Part shown: positions 50,282 to 63,210 of the stretch, piece after piece
How positions within the stretch are numbered: the stretch's first letter is position 1
How the letters are laid out: the number at the start of each line of letters is the position of its first letter
From: Prostheceraeus crozeri
Lineage: Eukaryota; Platyhelminthes; Polycladida; Euryleptidae
Length of the DNA stretch: 64,000 bases
Reading direction: 5' to 3'
Assembly (NCBI GenBank): GCA_907163375.1
Contig: CAJQUW010005784.1
Location: forward strand, 310,001-374,000
Translations under genes and position numbers: made by a program
Notes under the pieces: generated by a model
Databases searched by the model: none
Told to the model about the DNA's origin: nothing
What the model saw: only the letters and a program-made list of their open reading frames with translations

Positions 50282-50880
50282 TTACTCGAACATAACATAT
50301 GAGTGCATGGAATTTTTCTTGTTTGAAAGATTTTTTAAGTAGTCCGTAATAATTGTTTGAGTGTCACAGTTGACTTCCTTCGGCTTCTCCTTGATAGCAT
50401 TAAGACAATCCAAATGCTGAGCATTAAGAACATCCAAATGCTGCTCAATGAAGTCTTTCACACTGACCGAAGAACGCCGAAATTCTTTCATGGATACCTT
50501 TGGAGATGGTTCGATGTCGACGATTTCATCCTCTTCGACTTCATCATCAGTTGACGTCTTCACAATATTCATAATTGCTTCGTGTGTCATTTCGTCCTCA
50601 GTAGGTATGTTCTCGTCGCACGCAATGTCAGTTGAACATACTGGGCTATCCGGATCCATTCTCCATAACAAATTATCAACCTCGTCAAGTGAACTCACTT
50701 CCATTGGAGCCTCTGCTTCGGCTTCAATGGTTGGGACTGGTGAGACATTTTTGTCTCCAACAGTTGGCAATCGTCCCTGGCTTGACATCATCCCAAGCGT
50801 TCCTCAAGGTGCGACAATTCAGTTCCCGGGAATGGTTAAAATTCCTCGAACTGAATCATTGAAATTGGTTCAGTAATGCT
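50282..50880 (-). pseudogene. Tigger/pogo-like transposase C-terminus
   Basis: Upstream in one frame is NAWDDVKPGTIANCW, the typical end of the DDE domain of Tigger/jerky-type enzymes. After a frame change comes an acidic tail (DEVDNLLWRMDPD; TEDEMTHEAI) of 169 codons, as in that family. The DDD core is not present. Confidence 0.6.
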
Positions 50881-51224
50881 ATTTTTTCAATGAGACGACG
50901 TTGAGCACGAGTTAAAAGAAAGCATGATACCACGTGTGATTAAACATTACGGACTCACTTTTGTGGTACACAGTAAAATAAGTGTTACATGTCGTTACTT
51001 TCAAAGGAATCTGTTCTTTTTTATCGGGTGTCCAGAATTTCGAGACACCCGTTTTTTAAAAGAAAGATACTGTAGCAAATGTTTGATAGAAGTGATTCTT
51101 GGTAAGCACGTTGTACTAATGCAGTCTATGCAACTTTTCATATCAATTGTTTGTAATTTTTCTACTTCTAAGTTTAAGAAGTTTTTAATTAAAAATTTGA
51201 AATGAACTTCAAAACTGTCCACAG

Positions 51225-51345
51225 TTACGGATTTCCGGGTTTTCCAATGTAAAATTTCGTTTTCCAGGAGTTTTCTAGGATTTCCAGGGTAAAATTAATT
51301 TTCCAGGTGTTTTTCAAGTTTTCCAGGGAGCGCCGACACCCTGTC
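51225..51345 (-). repeat. Transposon arm with TTTTCCAGG repeats
   Basis: Read on the - strand, the end CAGGGTGTCGGCGCTCCC is followed by CCTGGAAAA motifs repeated about six times within 110 bases. The CAGGGTG start is shared with ends at 15091, 44816, 51674 and 63103. Confidence 0.5.
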
Positions 51346-51673
51346 GATACAACACTTTCAGACGTAGGTGGAAAAGTGTCTACAGCCTTGCTGCGAGAGC
51401 GCACTGTTTTAACGGACGAATTTCCCATATACTGAACAATGAAAAAGACAACTTTCTTCGCAACAGACGGCATCGAAGGACGAGTAGTAGCTGGCGAATG
51501 TCTTTCTATGAACCAGCTTGGACAGCCATACTTCAAGAGAACTTGTTGAAGGAAGTTAAACTCATTCTGGAGATGAGAAAGATAACACAGTCTTCTACCT
51601 TGATCGAAAAGGCACTTGACGATATTGATCTTGTAGGCCTACACACACGCGCAAAATGCATCGTAGTGAATAT

Positions 51674-53560
51674 CAGGGTGGCGGCCGAATTTTAAGATTC
51701 AAATTCCCGAGCGATTCCCGGGCTGTTTCATCGAATCTTCAAGTTATTTTACATATTGACCAGATATGTTATTCCAAGTAGACCTATCTAGAATCATCCG
51801 GACACTTTTAATAATTTTCATCACTAAATTTGAGACATTTCGTATTTGAACTTTCCCACTAAATTTATGTGTAGATAATGAACGACATTTGACTCTAATG
51901 CACTCATTTTTCAAAGTATGTGAATTCTGTGAACGGTGGCTCTTAAACTTATAAACGCATGCTTTTCCTCAATGACCTGCAGTCAGTGAACTACTGATGG
52001 GATCTATATGATTTCACATCGATAGAAAAGTTAATTTCTTGAACTTTCCAACGATCAAATAATACTTAATTATCATCATCTGATTCATGAAATTCTAGAA
52101 AATTGTGTTTAGCCGATTTATCAGACTGAAATTTTCAAGCAACATGAAGTTGAAGCAACAACCATGATATCAAAATGGACATGCTAATAGCACGATGACA
52201 CCAAGTTATCAAGAAACATCAACAAGAGAAAGCAGAAAAACTGCCACACTAGACGAGGACCGTGAAGGTCAGAAGAATTCCTTCTTATGATCATTTTTTA
52301 TCAGTTTGCGTAAACAAAGGACGCATGGTAACCGTCAGTTATAAAGTTTGTGTCTGATGTTTCCAGCAATGTCAGGTATAACACTGCATAATCAAGGTCT
52401 CGATATTTCCTGATTCAAAGGATAGTAATGACAGTCCAACGCAGTAGTGCTACCTGCACTGAAGACAATACCATGGGATTAAACCATGGCAGAAGTTTCT
52501 TTATCTGGCTTGATTTGACTCAATGCGACTTTGCACTCCTCGTCATCAAATTATTCAACTTGTTTCTTCTTCACATTGCATAATTAATTCCGTCAGATTC
52601 TTGTGATTGGTGTTCATTGAAATAATATTCAAAACTGTGCCGATAACAAATTTTAAAAATGCTTGCTAATTAATTGAGAATGCAGCTTTTGAATATCACG
52701 TCCGAAAAGGCAATTAACTACTTCAGCCTTGCATGTTTGAAAGTTGAAGTCTGAAAAATTGTCCAAAGGCAAAAATTATATGGAAAAATTTACAAAATTA
52801 CATGAATCAGTTAATGAAAATTAAACATTATGCATATTTTGTGATCACTAGACAGTGCGAGTGCGAATAATGAATCCTTGTCGTTATAAAATTACTCATA
52901 TCACAAACAGTTCACAGGCTACAAGTCACTGAATAAAGGCCTGATCATCTGTACTCGCTTAAAAAAAAGTTAAACGACTAAATGCGTGATTAAATGCGTA
53001 TTGTGTATGCCTAATTAAGTTCATTCTTTTATGATTCTGATTATTTTCAAAAACAATAGGCTCAATAATGTGTCATAAATTTTTTAATAGGTCTATCAGT
53101 CAATCTCGCGTTACTGAAATATTTTCTTTGAGCGTCGATTGGTAATGCGGTGCACTGTGCAAAAAATACATATGTCGCGGTTAACTGGCAGAATAGGTCT
53201 GAGATAGCTGGGCCTTTTTTTCTGGGCACATGGAAGGCTAGCAAAATTTGCCTAATACGTTACATAGAATGGTATTTACTGACTTATTTTTCGTGTTTCT
53301 GGTGTGGTCATGACCGGAACACCGAGCAAAATATTTTCCGCTAGCGGATGGTTTAGAAGGCTTCAGATACTAGCGACCCCGATATTAGGAAGCGGTGGTC
53401 CATACATAGGTCCTTTTGGTTTGAGCGGACTTCATGTCATGATTTACTGTGATATTACTCATGATTTACCCTCTCACCTAGCTTAGCCATTGACCTTCAT
53501 TCGAAACATCAACGAAAACTCTGATGCCTTTTTCTCTCAGTGGCGCGTTGATATAATCTT
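51674..53560. mobile_element. TIR element, copy B (partial)
   Basis: Starts CAGGGTGGCGGCCG, the same end as copy A, and follows copy A colinearly (with about 20-25% visible differences) but without the Gypsy insertion. The right end is missing; degraded Gypsy DNA follows at 53,573. Confidence 0.6.
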
Positions 53561-53572
53561 TTGGGTTCCATG

Positions 53573-54260
53573 AAATCACGGACCACTGCATATCATCCTC
53601 AATCAAACGGAAGAGTTGAGCGTTTTAGCCGAACGCTGAAACAAGTAATATTATCGCATGACGCATGCGGATGTTGAGCTAGAGGAATGTAATCAGACAC
53701 TGTCCTACTGCCTTACAAGTAGGCAAGTTACAAGTACTGGCTTACAAGTCCAGTACACACAGCACAACAGGGCTTTCTCCTGCAGCGGTTACTTATGGGC
53801 GCGAAATGAGAATGCTCGTTGATTTCGAACTAGATTTAGAGACTTGGTGAACGGGAAACCTGACTGCATCTATCAACTGCAAGAATAGCTTGTTTGTACG
53901 TGGGAAGCAGCGCAAAGGTGTGCGTTGGTAGAGCAAGAACGTCAAAAGGAAGGCTACGACAAGAAAACGACAAGTACTTGCGAATGTCAGACTGGGGACT
54001 TGGTAATGTATTTCAGGACGGCTGTCCCAAGGAACAGAAAAAAAAATTGACCCTGGGTTGGTCCGTAGGTTGTGGAAAGACGATTCTCATATAATACCTA
54101 TCAGATCAGAGATGCAAAACAAGGCAGGGAAACCTTAGTTAATCATGTTGATAGATAGAAGAAACTTCCATGTTCACCTACTATCTCCCAGCAACGGGTT
54201 GGGGAGGTGGAGGGACGAGTCCCATATGGGACAACCTGCAGACGCCGAAAGAGTAAGAAT
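53573..54260 (+). pseudogene. Degraded Gypsy integrase C-terminal part
   Basis: TTAYHPQSNGRVERFSRTL is the region of the catalytic Glu of a Ty3/Gypsy integrase. After several stops and shifts, RKKKLTLGW and VGCGKTILI resemble the GPY/chromo-like C-terminal region. It is from another lineage than the fragment at 45,691. Beyond repair. Confidence 0.65.
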
Positions 54261-54299
54261 GCGACAGAGGAAACTGTCGAGATGATTAACGACTCAGAC

Positions 54300-56283
54300 T
54301 TAGATTGAGAGTAGGTCGCGGCTCGGGGTTTTATAGGAAATAAGATAGCGATATAGGATTATAGGCAAGTAGAAATCGTTAAAGGAATAGTAGAACTCAA
54401 CGCGGATTAGGTTTGGTTTACTTTGAGTTCAATCCTGCTACCCACAACTGTTATAACGTATCTGGGTTATACCCACATAACTGCACCTCAATGGCGCAAT
54501 CACTCCCACGCACCGATGTCCAAAGGAAGCCATTCATTTGCTATCAACGCAATTGGCTATTCGCACCTGAATTTGAGTCAGATTTAACTAGTATTCCGAG
54601 AAACATTAAAACAGAATGCTCGCTAAAGTAGACCATTGATAACAAGGTGAACTCACATCTGAACAGTGAAATTCGCAGACTTAGTGCCTTCATTACTCTA
54701 TGCCCGAAATCCCAAATCACGATTTCTTGGGTTTATGGAATAAATTTTTAAATATTTGTATAATGAGCAATGGCTTTCAACATTTTAGTAAAACAATGAG
54801 ACAACCTTTAAATCATGACTGTCATAATTTTATTGCTGCGTTTGAATGCAGACACGCGGATGTTTTCTTGAGTGAGATAAGTGTGAATTCCCACTTTGTT
54901 TAAGCTGGTGAGACTAGTGCAGAGGAAAACTGCTTGTTGGTGGTGTGTTCAGCCTGTTGGTCATGCACACGGTCCACGCCATTGTCAAGCATTAGATCTA
55001 AGCTGCCATCCATCCTTTCGGTTCGCTTGCCACATGCATCCACGAAGTAGCGTCTCCATTGTACTGCGTCTGTCTTTCACAAAGACATGGAGAACTCCTC
55101 GAAGAACATTGAGAACATGGTCGAATATCCTCCTTGTTATTTGCTGTTCTACAGTGTCTTATTTCTGTGGTGCATGCATAAAAATCCAACACTATGGCAT
55201 GATTTGATTTTCAAGTGTTTCGTTCATTGGAGGAAAATGTACTTTGAACGTGTGTCGACGGCATTGCTTGCAGTTTGCTGCATCTGCAAGTGAGTCACTT
55301 CTGAAAATGTTTTACCCTATCATTTGCAATTACAATTATGTACTTTTTCTTTCCAAGAATTTGGGCTATTCCAGGAAACGTAGACATTCAGGCCACTTAA
55401 GATCCTGAATTGTTTCCGTCTGTCTTAAAAGTGGTAAGTGTGTTCAGCACCCTCAGTAGAAAAGTGTTTTTTAGAAAGCGATATGCGATGATTTGTGTAC
55501 CCTTTTATGCCAAGTATTTGAATCATAACACGCAGTTATTTTGCTTTGAAATTGTTTAGATAGTCTTTGACGCTTTATGTGAGAATGGCTGGCGAACAAG
55601 CAATGCCTTTTTAATGATCTAGTTGATTCAAGAAATAATTGCAGTTCTCATCATGTTCTTTACTGCATTGGTTGCATTCATTACGTATTTTATGACCAAA
55701 TTCTCAGGCGATGAATGTCCAGCCAATGAGGATGTTTTTCTTATTTGAGGAAGTGACTTACACTTGTTGGAACCAAGTTTCTGTCTAATGAAATTGAAAT
55801 GCCAACAATAAAGATTGTCGCTATTCTCAGGTTTGGCCAATGGGTTCAAGAAAATTGAATCGGATTTAACTGAAAGCGAATAATTTCTCTTCAAAGATTA
55901 TTGTGTCTGATTCAAAAACTAATTTGCCCAAATGCATCATAGATTATTGCGACAATTGCTGTTATTTGGTAGGAAGTTTTGCGTTTCATGTTACTATGTA
56001 GTTTAGGCTGTATGTATCCACTTTCTCGTGTGCGTAACCGGGTCATATGGTGCGGTTATTTTACACGTAAAGATGTGCGAATGACTAATAGTAGTCGAAA
56101 GATAGTCCACCACATCTGTCTTTCGCCCTGTATAATTGTTGCTTTTGTTTTTTATGAAGTCTATGAACTTTTAACTTGCTAGCATCGACTTAATTCTTTC
56201 AGGTGCATATTGCTCATTTGCAATTTGTATTTATTGTCACTAATCATTTATTTCATAAATTGTTATTATTTAATAAAATGCAT
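54300..56283. other. Unassigned DNA with short frames
   Basis: Frames of 60-103 codons (for example 54413-54631 and 54896-55207) have no family signal or supporting splice or polyA context. Probably transposon debris. Confidence 0.3.
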
Positions 56284-56345
56284 AATTTTGACCCAATTGA
56301 ATAAGTATATATATACATATATGCTTATTGAATTGGGTCAAAATT
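56284..56345. repeat. 22-bp inverted repeat around an AT loop
   Basis: AATTTTGACCCAATTGAATAAG pairs with 56324-56345 with one mismatch, around an alternating TA/CA loop of 18 bases. Confidence 0.7.
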
Positions 56346-57230
56346 CGATTCTTGATTCTTTTGCATTTTTAATTGTGCTAAAAGAAGAGGCCCCATGTTT
56401 TTTGTTTCTTACGAATCCGAGAATCTTGAAATCAGCTAGAAAGTAAAATTGTTTCTCGCAAAGGAAATCTGATATCGTTTCCTTTAAACTCAGGCACATA
56501 CAATTCTGAAATTATCTACTGGGCAATGCTATGCATTAATTTGTTGAATTTTTCCCTATTTTTTGACCTTCATCCAAAATGCGATTAGCTTACATCAGTT
56601 GTATTATCACCCATTGTATTCGTTTTCCCCCCAATGGCTAACCAAATCGAGATTTCAAGTTGTGTCATTTCTAAAATAGTCTTAAAAAGCAGGTTCGTCG
56701 GAGTCACATGCTAAAAATAGTGATAAAACGAGCAATTCCAGAATAATCCCGATTACAGACGCTTGTGAACTTGTGAAGTAAGAAAATTTCAAATGTCGCT
56801 CAAAAATCCGAATTTCGTCCCACTCGTTTCGTTTTGAATATTTGATATCGCTCGTCTTCTAATTATTAATGCATGACTCCACTAATATGATATCAGCTAC
56901 ACATTGGCGAAAAAATAGTTCCGGTTCAATAAATTGAAAGTGATAATTACATAGCTAGTATTGAAAACTTGTAAAACAGACATTCCTTCTCCGATCTCGA
57001 CCTCGACTGAAATTCTCTTAATCAAGGTCCAGTTTGAACCAGCGATGTTTGCGAGGTTAAGGTTGCAACTTTGGTAGCAACATAGTTTTGGTAACATCAT
57101 ATTTTGACAGCACAGTGCCGGGAATGAAACGTGCAAGTTTATGTGATATAGAAACATCTTAAATTCAAATTAAAAGAAACTGCACAAACAAAAGAAAAAT
57201 ATTTTGAGATCGGGCATACACCGGTATACA

Positions 57231-57414
57231 ATACTTTGTTATAATGAATCAGATACTAGACAAATGTTAAATTCAACTATAGCATCTTTGCCGGCTTACA
57301 AGAAAGCGTATGCTTGACAAAGAATACTTTGTTATAATGAATCAGATACTAGACAAATGTTAAATTCAACTATAGTCTCTTTGCCGGCTTACAAGAAAGT
57401 GTATGCTTGACAAA
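57231..57414. repeat. 93-bp direct duplication
   Basis: Two adjacent copies starting TACTTTGTTATAATGAATC, with only a few differences. Confidence 0.85.
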
Positions 57415-58149
57415 GTCGAACAAATGTACCTCGAATATGTTATGCGCGTCCGCGAATTGTTGCTTTACATCGAACTTTCTGAGTCAACAAAAATTGTTTA
57501 AAAATCAAAAAGGAATTTTCAATGAAATTCCAGGACAAATTGTAGCAATTCCAAACTGTTGAATTTTGAAGAAAATCTGAGAACCTTCGCCACACACTTT
57601 TCCTGAAATCTGTCGTCATTTTCTGGAATGACCCAGTAGCTGTGGGCCCTATTAGTCGTAGATGCCTTGGGCCTGAGGGGATTATTGTTTAACACATAAC
57701 TTTAATTATAATGCATAGAATATTGCATATGAATTGATTTTCTAAAACTTGTAAGGCAATTATATCGGTAAAATATTCCTGACTTTCAAGACTTGATACC
57801 AAGAGCATAATTGTGGCATTATCTGTTAATTCAAATGCATGGACACCAATTGAGAACACTGTATTGCCCAATAACACTCGTTATATATCAAAGCCCCATA
57901 CTGAGGGTAAACCTGTAATACAATAGGAAATATGTGTCAGTACAAAAATATATATCAGTATAAAATATGATAGCATAAAGATGATAACATAATTATCAAA
58001 ATATCATACATGTATATAACATTATCAACTGTAATGATTTTAGTGCATGTTCTGAGCGATTGACGATTTTGAGGTGAAGTGTGTTGTATGAAGCTAGTTT
58101 GATTCAATCTCGTCCGAAATTTAATCGTCGTCATGAACAGCAAGCTTTT

Positions 58150-60620
58150 TGATTGGTGTTGGAGAAAGAAATGTCGATGGCAGGAGACTGCTCGAATTCC
58201 GTGACGAAAAGAACTTGTGCGTGGCGAATACATGGTTTAGAAAGGAGGATGGGAGGAAGGTCACCTTTAGTGCTTCTGGACATGAGACAGGATATTAACT
58301 TCGTTCTCGTTTGTTGAGAAAAACGAAAAAATTTGAAAAATATAAAGACTATCCTGGGTGAGCTACAGAATCGACTGGTTATTGCTGACTTCGACAAAAT
58401 GAAAATGAAGAAGATAATGACAAAAGAGTGGATAGCAAGAAAGCGAATATGGAAGCTGAGAGAAAATGATACGAGGGAACATTTTCGGAGAAGAGTTGAA
58501 GAACTCACTGAAAATGATAATTCAAATTCATGGGGCCTTACAGAAAAAGGTTTACTCCAAGCATGTGATGAGGTGTGTGGAAAGAAGACCGGAAGAACCT
58601 AGGCGATACATAATAAGAAAGTGATTTAAGTGATTGGCGAGAAGAAAGACATATACAAAAAGATATGATAATATGACAGATTTGATAAAAATGTAGCCAA
58701 TTACAAGCGATTGAAAAACCGCTCGAAAGTGGTTGCGAAATTAATGAAACGTGAAGCTGAGCAGGAGCTATCAAAGCTGGAGAATAGTTCCAATGAGGCG
58801 TTCAAGTTCATGAAGACTTTAAAAGGAGAAAATCATAGGAAAGGATGGAAAACTTTGATTCAATGAAAAAGACAGTGAAAATGTGGAAAGAACATATGGA
58901 GAAGATCATGAACGAGGAAAATGAGTGGGACCAAAGCGTAGAAATCGATGTGACAGAAGGGCCAGTCAAGAGAATTTCACGAACAGAAATTTCACAGGCA
59001 ATGAAAGAGATGAAATCTGGGAAGGCGCTTGGGCTATCTGAAGTAACGGTGGAAATGATTCGTGCTAGTGGAGAAAAGAGAGCGGAAGTAATGAGGGAGA
59101 TTTGTCAGCGTGTAGTGGATGGATAGGGAATGCCAACTGAATGGAAGACTATTGTGGTGGTCCCAATCTTCCAAGGCAAGGGTGATGCAATGAGTTGTGG
59201 CTCCTATTGAAGAGTAAAGCTGCTGGATTATGGGATGAAGATCTTTGAGAGAGTTTTGAAGAAAAGAATAGGGTCGGTCGTCGAGATCGATGAAATGCAG
59301 TGTGGATTTATGCCTAGAAAGGGGACTACAGATGCCATCTTCATCCTAAGGAAACTGCAAGAAGAAAACCGGAACAAGGAGAAAAGCCTTTTCGTATCTT
59401 TTGTCGATCTGGAGAAGGCGTTTGATACAGTCTCAAGAAAGGTGATGGAATGGGCAATGAGGAAAAAGGGTCTGTCTGAGCAACTTGTGAAGGCTGTGAT
59501 GAGTCTATATGAAGGAGCAAGGACGAGAGTTCGTGTCGGGACAAAGTTATCTGATGAGTTTCCGGTGACGGCTGGTGCACATTAAGGGTCTGTACTATCG
59601 CCTCTGTTTTTCGCTATAGTGATAGATGTGATTACGGATAATGCAAGAGAGGGGTTATTGATGGGATTTTTCTATGCAGACGATCTGGCCCTGATGAGTG
59701 GTAGCATGGAAGGTTTTGATGCAAATTTCAGAGATGGAAAGAGTCGCTCGAACGAAAAGGGATGAGAGTTAAGATCGAAAAGACAACGGTGAGCGGATCG
59801 AAAGGAGAGATTTTTACCAGCAGAGTCGATCCGTGCGGCATGTGCGGACGAAGGGTGATGAAGAATTCAGTTTGCTGTACGAAGTGAGAGAAATGGATTC
59901 ATGGAAGATTTGCCAAGATGAAGAGGGTAACGAGCAGGCTGGCGGAAGGTTTTGAATGCGAGAAATGCAGAAGAAGTGATGGGGAAACTGAAGAGACGAA
60001 TAAGAGATTGAATGATCAAGTGGAAACGGTGAATGCGTTCAGTTACCTGGGTGACCGTATAAATGCTTCCGGTGGATGTGAAGCTGCAGTAACATTTCGA
60101 ACAAGACTTGGGTGGTTGAAATTTAGAGTGTTTTGGAAGGAAGAAAGTTCACGTTGAAGATGAAGGGCAAAATCTACCGCAGCTGTGTAAGACTTTTAAT
60201 GGTGTATGGAAGCGAAACATGGACTTTGAGAGAAACTGAGCTGGTTATTCTGAGACGAACGGAGAGGGCGATGGTGAGGACTATGTGTGGTGTTAAAATG
60301 ATGGTTAAGAGGAACAGTGAAGAGCTGCTTGCTTGGGTTGAATGAGACGGTTAATAGTTTAGTAAGGGCAAATGGAGTGAGATGGCATGGCCATGTTTAG
60401 AGGAGGGATGATGGTAGTGCTTTGAGCAGAGAACCGAATTTTGGGGGTAAAAGAGAGCGAGGACGACCCAAGAAAATATGGAAGACGCAAGTGGAGGAGG
60501 AATGTCATGTCGTAGGATAGGCCTGTCGAAAAAGGACGCATTGGACAGAGGGAAATGGAAACGAGACGCGAAGCCAATTTCGGCACGATAAAGTACATCC
60601 GGCCACCCTCGGACACGGGC
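58150..60620 (+). mobile_element. Dead non-LTR retrotransposon (LINE)
   Basis: The order is: end of an APE-type endonuclease (CVANTWFRKEDGR, 58,225), linker (58,333-58,602), RT domain in three frames (58,845-59,700) with MPTEWKTIVVVPIF, SFVDLEKAFDTVSRK and FYADDLALMS, then a Cys-rich tail (CGMCGRRV ... WIHGRFAKMKRVT). About a dozen stops and shifts break it, and the 5' end is truncated. It looks RTE-type to me, at moderate certainty. No polyA tail or target duplication was identified. Confidence 0.8.
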
Positions 60621-60907
60621 AAATCACCGGATTAGAACTGGATAACTAAATAACTTACTACCAAAAATGTTGCTGAAAATCTCTCAACTGGCCCAACCGT
60701 GTATGTTTTTGAAGACTTTTATCGATCGTACATATCTGTAAAATACGTACATGTGTGCCTGTCGCTTTTAGTCCGTGATTGTGGCACGTCCTTTTGCCAG
60801 TTAAACCCTTGTCAATGTGTCCTGCTATTGGTTTTCTCAAATTTTCAAACATTTCCTTACAACTGAATTTTTGAAACTAAAAGGAGGGAACGCTGCGAGG
60901 GAGCACA

Positions 60908-61242
60908 ATGAAAGGATATACTCGATGACTAAAGTAAATAAACTAATTTATTATTGTGACTCACATTTTTAAAGCATGACAATTGAACAGTACTAGAAAT
61001 GTTGCAGTACTAGAAATATTGTCCTGCTCTGGCTAGCGCACTGACTTACGCCCAATTTTCACCAATCGAAATTCTTTGTCTAGGATATTGATCGCTTAAG
61101 TAATCGACAGAGACCCAATGATTTGGCGAATAATTTTCTTCCTTAGTCAAATGAGAAGTAAGTAAATAAAGATCGGTCTTATGTTTGATTTGGTTTACAA
61201 TAAGCTTACTATTCCTTTACCTTAGAAAGGTCGAGATTAAAA
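60908..61242. repeat. Duplicated segment, copy 1
   Basis: Starts AATGAAAGGATATACTCGATG and ends GGTCGAGATTAAAA. It matches 62632-63102, which has about 140 extra bases in the middle. Confidence 0.8.
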
Positions 61243-62631
61243 TGATCAATTTTTTAATTTTATATATCATGGCTTAATCCGGCACAATCTGCCGTCGACG
61301 AATTTTTCTAGCATTCATGATGGACAGGTGTAATACTGTGAGGGGAGGACAAGGTGGATTATAGACACTTGCGAGGAAAACTTTCCTTGTTGGTTGTTTC
61401 TCCGAAGTGGGCGTTCAATGTCTTGAGCAGTTCAGGCGAGTTGGTTTCTGATCTCAACACATATCTCCAATAGGCCCAAATTTCCAACACATGCAGTAAT
61501 AAGCTATTTTTCGCCCTTTCCAGCCGAACTGTAGTCTTTTTTTTGAACGAAACGCATTGTCAACTGTATCCAAATAGTTTCGTGCTTATTTCAAGTCTTA
61601 GAACATTTCCTACTTATCAGTTATAGCGATTAACAAAATTATGGCCTCTTTCATGCATTTATGCAACCATACACTATGCGCGGAATATAGGTCCCACATT
61701 TGCATAAATATTCAAGTATGCTGCTTGGTTTAGTTTGAGTGACGGGAGTTTCGATGCCGTGTGTGTGTGAAGGATTCCCAGGAATTTTCGGATGGTACGT
61801 TATGAGGGGAAATTGCGAAGAGACATTACAGCAAAAAAATGCTGTAGGGTCATTCCACATCAAACCGTCAAATTTCAGAAAAAAGTGAGTGGTGAAGGTC
61901 CTCAGATTTTCTTGAAATCCACATATTTTCATCATTTGGGTCTATCTAGATGAAATCCAAATTATTTCGGAACAATTATTATCGGGAAGGTCACTTGCGT
62001 GGCATTGACTTATTCAAATTTTTCTATTTTTAGAGAATTTAAGAAAATTCATACACACCTTTGACGGCCTACATCACTGATCCCGCAGCGAAGTTGAGAA
62101 AAATTCTTCTTGGACTGCTTAATTGATACCCAACCATAGATGTTCCAAGTGGAATTTATCACTTTTTCGCTGCGAGAAAATTTTTGTGGGCCCTCAAATA
62201 AAGCAAAACTTTCAGAAAATATTTGAAAAAATCGAATTTTCAAACATTTCTTAAAAAATGCAAAAGCAATTTTACGGTCCCACCTTCCGCATGCGGCTGC
62301 AAATACGTCCAAATTATTGTAAAAAAATATTTAGAAAATCACCAGGGATCGGGAAAGTGGTTTTTGAATCTCAAATTAGATGAAAAATATTCAATTTTTG
62401 ACATCTTTGACTCAGTCCTGACAATTTCTCGCAGCAGCTACGCCAATTCTGATAGGTCGAGTGTTTTATGCTTCACATGATCTATCTGAAACTGTAATCA
62501 GAAGTAACTTTTTCCACCTAGAAGTATGATTTTTTTGAATTTGAAAATGTGGTAAAATTAGATCGTTTTTTGTGCTGCTACTATCAAATTTATGAGTAGT
62601 ATGTGCTTTGCAATTAGCAGATTGTTAACCT
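61243..62631. other. DNA between the two duplicated segments
   Basis: No gene recognised; only short unsupported frames. Confidence 0.3.
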
Positions 62632-63102
62632 CAATGAAAGGATATACTCGATGACTAAAGGAAATAAGTTCATTTATTATTGTGACTCATATTTTTAAAG
62701 CAAAACATTTCAACTTAGAGTTAACTCTAGCACCTATTTCAAATCTAGGAAAATCTTTTTCAGAATTATCATGGCCTGAAAACTCCTCTGCAGTTAACTA
62801 GTGTTGGTTCTTCAATTTTCTTCGAAATGTCCTCCCTTGGATATCTGTGAATATCGGGAGACTTGGAGCGCCTGAAATTTTGTTCTGCTCTGGCTAGCGC
62901 ACTGACTTACGCCCAATTTTCACCAATCGAAATTCTTTGTCTAGGATATTGATCGCTTAAGTAATCGACAGAGACCCAATGATTTGTCGAGTAATTTTCT
63001 TCCTTAGTCAAAGCGAAGTAAGTAAATAAAGATCGGTCTTATGTTTGATTTGGTTTACAATAAGCTTACTATTCCTTTACCTTAGAAAGGTCGAGATTAA
63101 AA
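62632..63102. repeat. Duplicated segment, copy 2
   Basis: The last 220 bases are nearly identical to 61023-61242, then cut at 63103 by a transposon end. Confidence 0.8.
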
Positions 63103-63210
63103 CAGGGTGTCCACTTTAAGTGAAATTCACGTATGTACGTGAATTGTACGTGAATTTTGGGAAAATGCGAAGGTGTACGTGAATTTTACGTGAATTTCAC
63201 CTCAGTTGCG
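63103..63210 (+). mobile_element. End of a transposon with ACGTGAATT repeats
   Basis: CAGGGTGTCCACTTTAAGTG begins exactly where copy 2 stops matching copy 1. About six GTACGTGAATT or ACGTGAATTT motifs follow within 100 bases. The other end lies outside the window or was not recognised. Confidence 0.55.

Noticed and set aside
58131-58774. - strand frames over the LINE
   Set aside because: Antisense of endonuclease and RT coding sequence.
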